From Cribrihabitans_A pelagius (GTDB lineage: Bacteria; Pseudomonadota; Alphaproteobacteria; Rhodobacterales; Rhodobacteraceae): a stretch of DNA of 9,258 nt. Shown here piece after piece: positions 6,409-9,258 of the stretch. Where the stretch lies: the NCBI RefSeq assembly GCF_048820915.1, contig NZ_JBMERR010000049.1, positions 1 to 9,258 of the forward strand, written 5' to 3'. Under the pieces are notes generated by a model. The model made no database searches, was not told where the DNA came from, and worked only from the letters and a program-made list of their open reading frames with translations. Numbering within the stretch: the first letter of the stretch is position 1; each line of letters starts with the position of its first letter. The translations under genes were made by a program, and so were the position numbers.

Positions 6409-6426
6409 CCTTGACTTAACCTCAGG
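6409..6426. promoter_or_regulatory. Imperfect dyad in the GST/regulator promoter region
   Basis: CCTTGACTTAACCTCAGG is an imperfect inverted repeat (CCT..TTAA..AGG) that loosely resembles MerR/SoxR-type operators (13 of 18 positions against the SoxR box as I remember it). It overlaps the candidate -35 (TTGACT, 6411-6416) of the regulator. No MerR-family gene is in the window, so the resemblance may be chance. Confidence 0.25.
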
Positions 6427-6439
6427 CTGCTGACAGATC
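6411..6439 (+). promoter_or_regulatory. Candidate promoter of the YafY-type regulator
   Basis: TTGACT (6411-6416), a 17-nt spacer and CAGATC (6434-6439) form a plausible sigma-70 promoter with a good -35 and poor -10. Transcription would start at about 6446-6448, at the regulator's ATG, which fits the lack of any Shine-Dalgarno sequence and suggests a leaderless mRNA. Confidence 0.35.
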
Positions 6440-6447
6440 CCGTCAGC
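6429..6447. promoter_or_regulatory. Dyad operator candidate for the WYL regulator
   Basis: GCTGACAGATCCCGTCAGC has perfect 6-bp arms (GCTGAC/GTCAGC) around a 7-nt centre and ends on the base before ATG 6448. It covers the candidate -10 of the regulator and sits upstream of the divergent GST gene, so one bound dimer could control both. Binding by the neighbouring regulator is inferred. Confidence 0.55.
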
Positions 6448-7152
6448 ATGGCCCGGACCGACCGCCTCATGCGCCTGATGGATGCGCTGCGCCGCATGCC
6501 CGCGCCGGTCACGGCCGCGCGGCTGGCGGCGGAGACGGGCGTGTCGAGGCGGCAGCTCTACCGGGACATCGCCACGCTGCGCGCGGGCGGCGCCCTGATC
6601 GATGGCGAGGCCGGGGTGGGTTACCGGCTGACCGAGGACCCCGCCCTGCCGCCGCAAAGCTTCTCCCGGCTGGAAATCGAAGCCCTCGTCCTCGCCGTGG
6701 GGGAATTGCGACAGACAGGCGACGCAGTACTGGAAGAGGCAGGCCGTTCGGCGCTTGCCCGGATCATCGCCACGCTGGCCGACGGGCAATCACAACAAGC
6801 CATGCACACCGTCTTGCGCAGCTTCCGTCCGCCGCCTGCCCGCGTGGACCTCACGGTGGACATGGCGCTTCTGCGCCGGGCCTGCTGGGAGGAACTGGCG
6901 CTCGATGTGCAGTATCGTGACCTCAAGGGCCGGGTTACACAGCGCGAGGTCTGGCCCCTCGGCATCAGCTACTCGGACGGCACACTGATGGTGCTGGTCT
7001 GGTGCTGCCTGCGGCAGGACTGGCGCGTCTTCCACGCCGCGGGGATCGAGCTCGCCTGCCTCAACGGTCGCAGCTTCCGCCCCCGGCGTGTGTCTTTGCT
7101 GCGCGGCTACGCGGCGCGACGCGCCGCTCCCGGACCGTCCGCGAAAGTGTAG
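6448..7152 (+). CDS. YafY-type transcriptional regulator (HTH_11 + WYL domain)
   Basis: 234 aa. The N-terminal winged helix-turn-helix (about 1-60) reads MARTDRLMRLMDALRRM, then ARLAAETGVSRRQLYRDI and GVGYRLTEDPALPPQSF, all typical of YafY/DeoR-like repressors. The C-terminal WYL-type sensor domain spans about 138-225 (REVWPLGISYSDGTLMVLVW, RPRRVSLLRGYAA). Where family members usually have an F-R-x-D-R-I block, this one has FHAAGI (195-200), so ligand sensing may differ or be weakened. The start matches the family N-terminus although no ribosome-binding site precedes it. Genes of this type commonly regulate an adjacent divergent enzyme gene, here the GST, and themselves. An IS630 element lies 31 bp after the stop. 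Confidence 0.88.
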   Translation: MARTDRLMRLMDALRRMPAPVTAARLAAETGVSRRQLYRDIATLRAGGALIDGEAGVGYRLTEDPALPPQSFSRLEIEALVLAVGELRQTGDAVLEEAGRSALARIIATLADGQSQQAMHTVLRSFRPPPARVDLTVDMALLRRACWEELALDVQYRDLKGRVTQREVWPLGISYSDGTLMVLVWCCLRQDWRVFHAAGIELACLNGRSFRPRRVSLLRGYAARRAAPGPSAKV

Positions 7153-7183
7153 GAGCGACCGATCCTGACAGGGATTCCGACTA

Positions 7184-7205
7184 AAGCCGTTCGGTTTCAG
7201 CCTGA
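7184..7205 (+). repeat. IS630 terminal inverted repeat, transposase 3' side
   Basis: AAGCCGTTCGGTTTCAGCCT and two further bases; pairs with the repeat at the other end of the element at 18 of 22 positions. It overlaps the likely original transposase stop codon (7197-7199). Confidence 0.8.
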
Positions 7206-7232
7206 GATATGTGCTGCAGCCTGAAAGAAGTT

Positions 7233-8153
7233 TCAGCACTCATCCGGGGTGAACATCCGGAAAATATCGCCGAGCGCGTGGAAAAGATCGGTAAAGGTCC
7301 GGGTACCGATCTTGCGCAGGTGGGATTTGAGCTTGGAAAAAGCCTGCTCGATGGGATTGAGGTCCGGTGAGTATGGCGGCAGGTATAGAAACCAGCATCC
7401 TGCTTGCCGGAGCGCCTCTGCCGCTTCGGCGTTCCGGTGCGTGGCCAGATTGTCGAGAATGACGACGGTGCCGGGCGACAGTTCCGGCACAAGCACCTCG
7501 CGGACATACGCGGCGAAAGCTGGACCGTCCATTGCCCCCTTGATGACCCAGGGTGCGATCAGGGCGTTGCAGGTAAGGCCTGCAATGAATGTCTGAGTTC
7601 CCCAGCTTCCGAAGGGTGCGTCCATCCCGAGACGCTGTCCGCGCCGAGCGCGGCCCCGCAACCGGGTGAGGTTGGTTCTGACCGAAGTTTCGTCAATGAA
7701 CACAAGGCGTTCTGGCTGCCATTGCATTGCGGGCATACGGCGTGCCAGCCAATCGCACCGCGCGCTCTTTACCCTTGCGCGGCGGCGCTCCGTGGCCACC
7801 AGCGATTTTTTTAAGGTGAAGCCGAGGCGCGGCGGGAGGGCGGCAATCGAGGAATGGCGTACCTCGACGCCTCCTGCCCCCAGCAGCGCATCGCGCAATT
7901 CAAAGAGCGTGATATCCGGATCCTGAACAACAAGCTCCTCGAAAAATGCCCTGTAAGGAGCCAGCTTGCCCCCTCCGCGGGGGCGTCCTTGCGGGGCAGG
8001 ATCAGCATGACCGCGCGTCCGGATCTCGCGCGCCCGTCTCGCACCCGTGGCAGGTGAAAGCTTCAGCCGCAAGGCCGCCGACCGTCCGCTCAAGCCTTCC
8101 TCGATGTATTCCTGAAATCGCGCACGAAGCGCCCACGGCAAAGGTGCTGACAT
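7233..8153 (-). CDS. IS630-family DDE transposase, probably shortened by a late stop codon
   Basis: 306 aa. An N-terminal helix-turn-helix region (about 1-60) is followed by the DDE core: D154 (VFIDETS), D234 (VVILDNLATH) and E269 (PPYSPDLNPIEQAF), all present. ATG 8153 has AGGAGG 7 nt upstream. The frame stops at TGA 7233-7235 right after TPDEC, yet the next in-frame codons read NFFQAAAHISG before a second stop at 7197-7199. As I recall it, the family tail reads like EC-W-NFF-xAAG, so the TGA most likely arose from a Trp (TGG) or Arg (CGA) codon. The catalytic core is intact, so activity may remain despite loss of about 12 residues. Confidence 0.9.
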   Translation of the reverse strand: MSAPLPWALRARFQEYIEEGLSGRSAALRLKLSPATGARRAREIRTRGHADPAPQGRPRGGGKLAPYRAFFEELVVQDPDITLFELRDALLGAGGVEVRHSSIAALPPRLGFTLKKSLVATERRRARVKSARCDWLARRMPAMQWQPERLVFIDETSVRTNLTRLRGRARRGQRLGMDAPFGSWGTQTFIAGLTCNALIAPWVIKGAMDGPAFAAYVREVLVPELSPGTVVILDNLATHRNAEAAEALRQAGCWFLYLPPYSPDLNPIEQAFSKLKSHLRKIGTRTFTDLFHALGDIFRMFTPDEC

Positions 8154-8210
8154 GAACCATCCTCCTGAAAAGGATGAAACACAAACAGAAGGCCAACGGA
8201 GCTCCCCGAT

Positions 8211-8232
8211 TCAGGGTTTCACCGAACGGCTT
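8211..8232 (-). repeat. IS630 terminal inverted repeat, transposase 5' side
   Basis: Reading inward from 8232: AAGCCGTTCGGTGAAACCCT and two further bases. Flanked outside by TA 8233-8234. Confidence 0.8.
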
Positions 8233-8307
8233 TAATGGGATGAACTGCCTTCCCGCCGAGACCGCGGCTCTTGTCGTGGAGATCAGCGGAGAAAGAGGAG
8301 GATGCCG

Positions 8308-9183
8308 ATGGAGATCGCCGTTCTGGGCATTGATCCGGGGAAGACGACTTGCAGTGTCGCGGGTCTCGATGGTGGCGGCGAGGTCGTTCTGCGCAAGCGC
8401 GTTCAACGTCATCGGCTGCTGGCCTTTCTGTCCGGGCTTTCGCCGTGCATCGTGGCGATGGAGGCGTGCGGCGGCGCTCGCTACATTGGTCATTTCTGCG
8501 CCGGGCACGGCCATGAGCCGCGCCTGATGTCGCCGCTCTATGTCCGCCCCTGCGTGAAGGTCCGCAAGACCGGCGACCGGGACGCCGAGGCGATTGCCGA
8601 AGCAGCGACGCGTCCGGCCATGTGCTTTGTGACATTGAAAACGCCCAGGCAACTCGACCTTCAAGCATTGCGCCGGGCACGGGAACGCCTTGTCCAGAAC
8701 CGGACCCGGTTGGTGAGCCAGGCCCGTGGCTTCCTGATGGAGCGGGGCATCCGCACCGGCACCGGCCGACATGTCTTTCAGCGTGAGTTGACACGGCTGC
8801 TCGAGAGTGACGACATGCCCCTGATGTCCGCCATGCTCCGCATTCTGTCCGCCATGGCGGCCGAACTGAGCGAAATGAATGAGCGTGTTGCCGCTGTCGA
8901 TGCCGAAATCCGCGGCCATGCACGCCACAATGCGGACATGCAGCGTTTGATGGTGATCCCCGGCGCCGGTCCTGCGACCGCTACCGCGCTCGTTGCGGCA
9001 ATCGGCGATGGCAGCAGTTTCACGCGCGCGCGGGACCTGTCAGCCTGGCTCGGGCTGGCACCGAGGCAGATCACGACTGGCGGAAAAGCGCGTCTCATCG
9101 GTATCTCCAAGCACGGTAACAGCTATCTGCGGAAGCTGGACACCTCCGAAAACCGTGATTTTCTGATGTGCGGGGTAATATGA
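8308..9183 (+). pseudogene. IS110-family transposase, C-terminally truncated
   Basis: 291 aa from ATG 8308, preferred over ATG 8302 because AGGAGG (8296-8301) touches 8302 but is 6 nt from 8308. The DEDD RuvC-like domain shows D9 (GIDPGKTT), E52 (MEACGG) and the KTGDRDAEAI block (87-96). Related proteins, as I recall them, read KTDDRDAE, so residue 89 is probably an Asp to Gly change at a catalytic position. The C-terminal domain has VIPGAGPATATALV (216-229) and LSAWLGLAPRQITTGGKARL (244-263), then homology ends after SYLRKL at about 9138; a normal protein continues roughly 50-60 residues. The last 13 residues are unrelated. This family recombines DNA guided by a bridge RNA from the element's non-coding end. 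Probably inactive. Confidence 0.88.
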
Positions 9184-9258
9184 GCAGCCCTGGGGGGCTG
9201 CTACTGCGGCCTGATTGGCTTAGCGCTGTAGGTTCGAGGGGCGTGAGCCGTTAGGCGG
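9139..9258. other. Unassigned sequence downstream of the IS110 break
   Basis: From about 9139 the IS110 homology is replaced by sequence I cannot place. It holds a 7-bp stem AGCAGCC/GGCTGCT with a 6-nt loop (9183-9202), starting at the last base of the shortened transposase frame's stop codon, and a weak GAAAA/TTTTC dyad (9148-9163). It could be the end of another mobile element that cut the IS110 copy, but no terminal repeat or protein is recognisable before the window ends. Confidence 0.4.

Larger units (their letters stand above)
7184..8232 (-). mobile_element. IS630-family insertion sequence, full length (1049 bp)
   Basis: Terminal inverted repeats start AAGCCGTTCGGT at both ends (inward from 7184 and from 8232), identical for 12 bp and 18 of 22 overall. 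Both are directly flanked by TA (7182-7183 and 8233-8234), the target duplicated by IS630/Tc1-mariner elements. One transposase gene on the minus strand fills the element. It lies between the YafY-type regulator and the IS110-family transposase, with 67 bp from its TA to the upstream in-frame ATG of the latter, so it may have landed in the IS110 left end. Confidence 0.88.

Noticed and set aside
1..9258. A composite transposon carrying the metabolic genes between two IS copies
   Set aside because: The bordering elements belong to different families (IS5, IS3, IS630, IS110), so no matching pair brackets the cargo within the window.
9244..9258. GTTAGGC near the right edge as an integron attC core site
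   Set aside because: Seven bases alone are weak, no partner RYYYAAC site or stem structure is visible, and the window ends there.
1..9258. CRISPR array, toxin-antitoxin pair or phage-defence genes
   Set aside because: No regularly spaced direct repeats and no small paired ORFs or defence domains were seen.

Overview
The high GC content, codon usage and gene types (tripartite tricarboxylate transporter, IS5, IS3, IS630 and IS110 family elements, YafY/WYL regulator) suggest an alphaproteobacterium, most likely Rhodobacteraceae (Roseobacter group). This is inference from content; no rRNA or housekeeping gene is present to confirm it. The window reads as an accessory region: metabolic cargo separated and bordered by insertion sequences in different stages of decay.

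Left part (1-4502): the window opens inside the 3' end of an IS5-family transposase, whose inverted-repeat end lies about 8 bp before a five-gene, same-strand operon. The operon encodes TctB and TctA (membrane subunits of a tripartite tricarboxylate transporter), a cupin of the 2,4'-dihydroxyacetophenone dioxygenase-like family, a classical short-chain dehydrogenase and a zinc-dependent medium-chain dehydrogenase. Spacing is tight (9, 21, -1 and 18 bp). No periplasmic binding protein (TctC) is present. The operon probably imports a carboxylate or sugar-acid-like substrate and oxidises it, but the substrate cannot be read from sequence. The IS5 end has replaced whatever lay upstream, so its expression now depends on the IS or on sequence beyond it.

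Middle (4569-5323): a 755-bp chimera of two different IS3-family remnants. One end carries the 3' half of an orfB with its terminal repeat; the other carries the first ~14 codons of an unrelated orfA with its own terminal repeat. The orfB remnant is also interrupted by a 43-nt insert that folds almost entirely into a hairpin. A 463-bp spacer without a recognisable gene follows.

Right part (5787-9258): a glutathione S-transferase gene and a divergent YafY-type WYL regulator share a 64-bp promoter region containing a clear dyad directly against the regulator's start codon. Next comes an essentially complete IS630-family element (7184-8232) flanked by TA, whose transposase has a premature stop 12 codons before the probable original end. 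It lies just upstream of an IS110-family transposase that lacks its C-terminus and appears to have lost a catalytic aspartate. The final ~120 bp are unassigned.

I see no CRISPR array, complete tRNA, rRNA or defence system. The most unusual items are the IS5/TctB junction, the IS3 chimera with its hairpin insert, and the orphan transporter-cupin-dehydrogenase operon.
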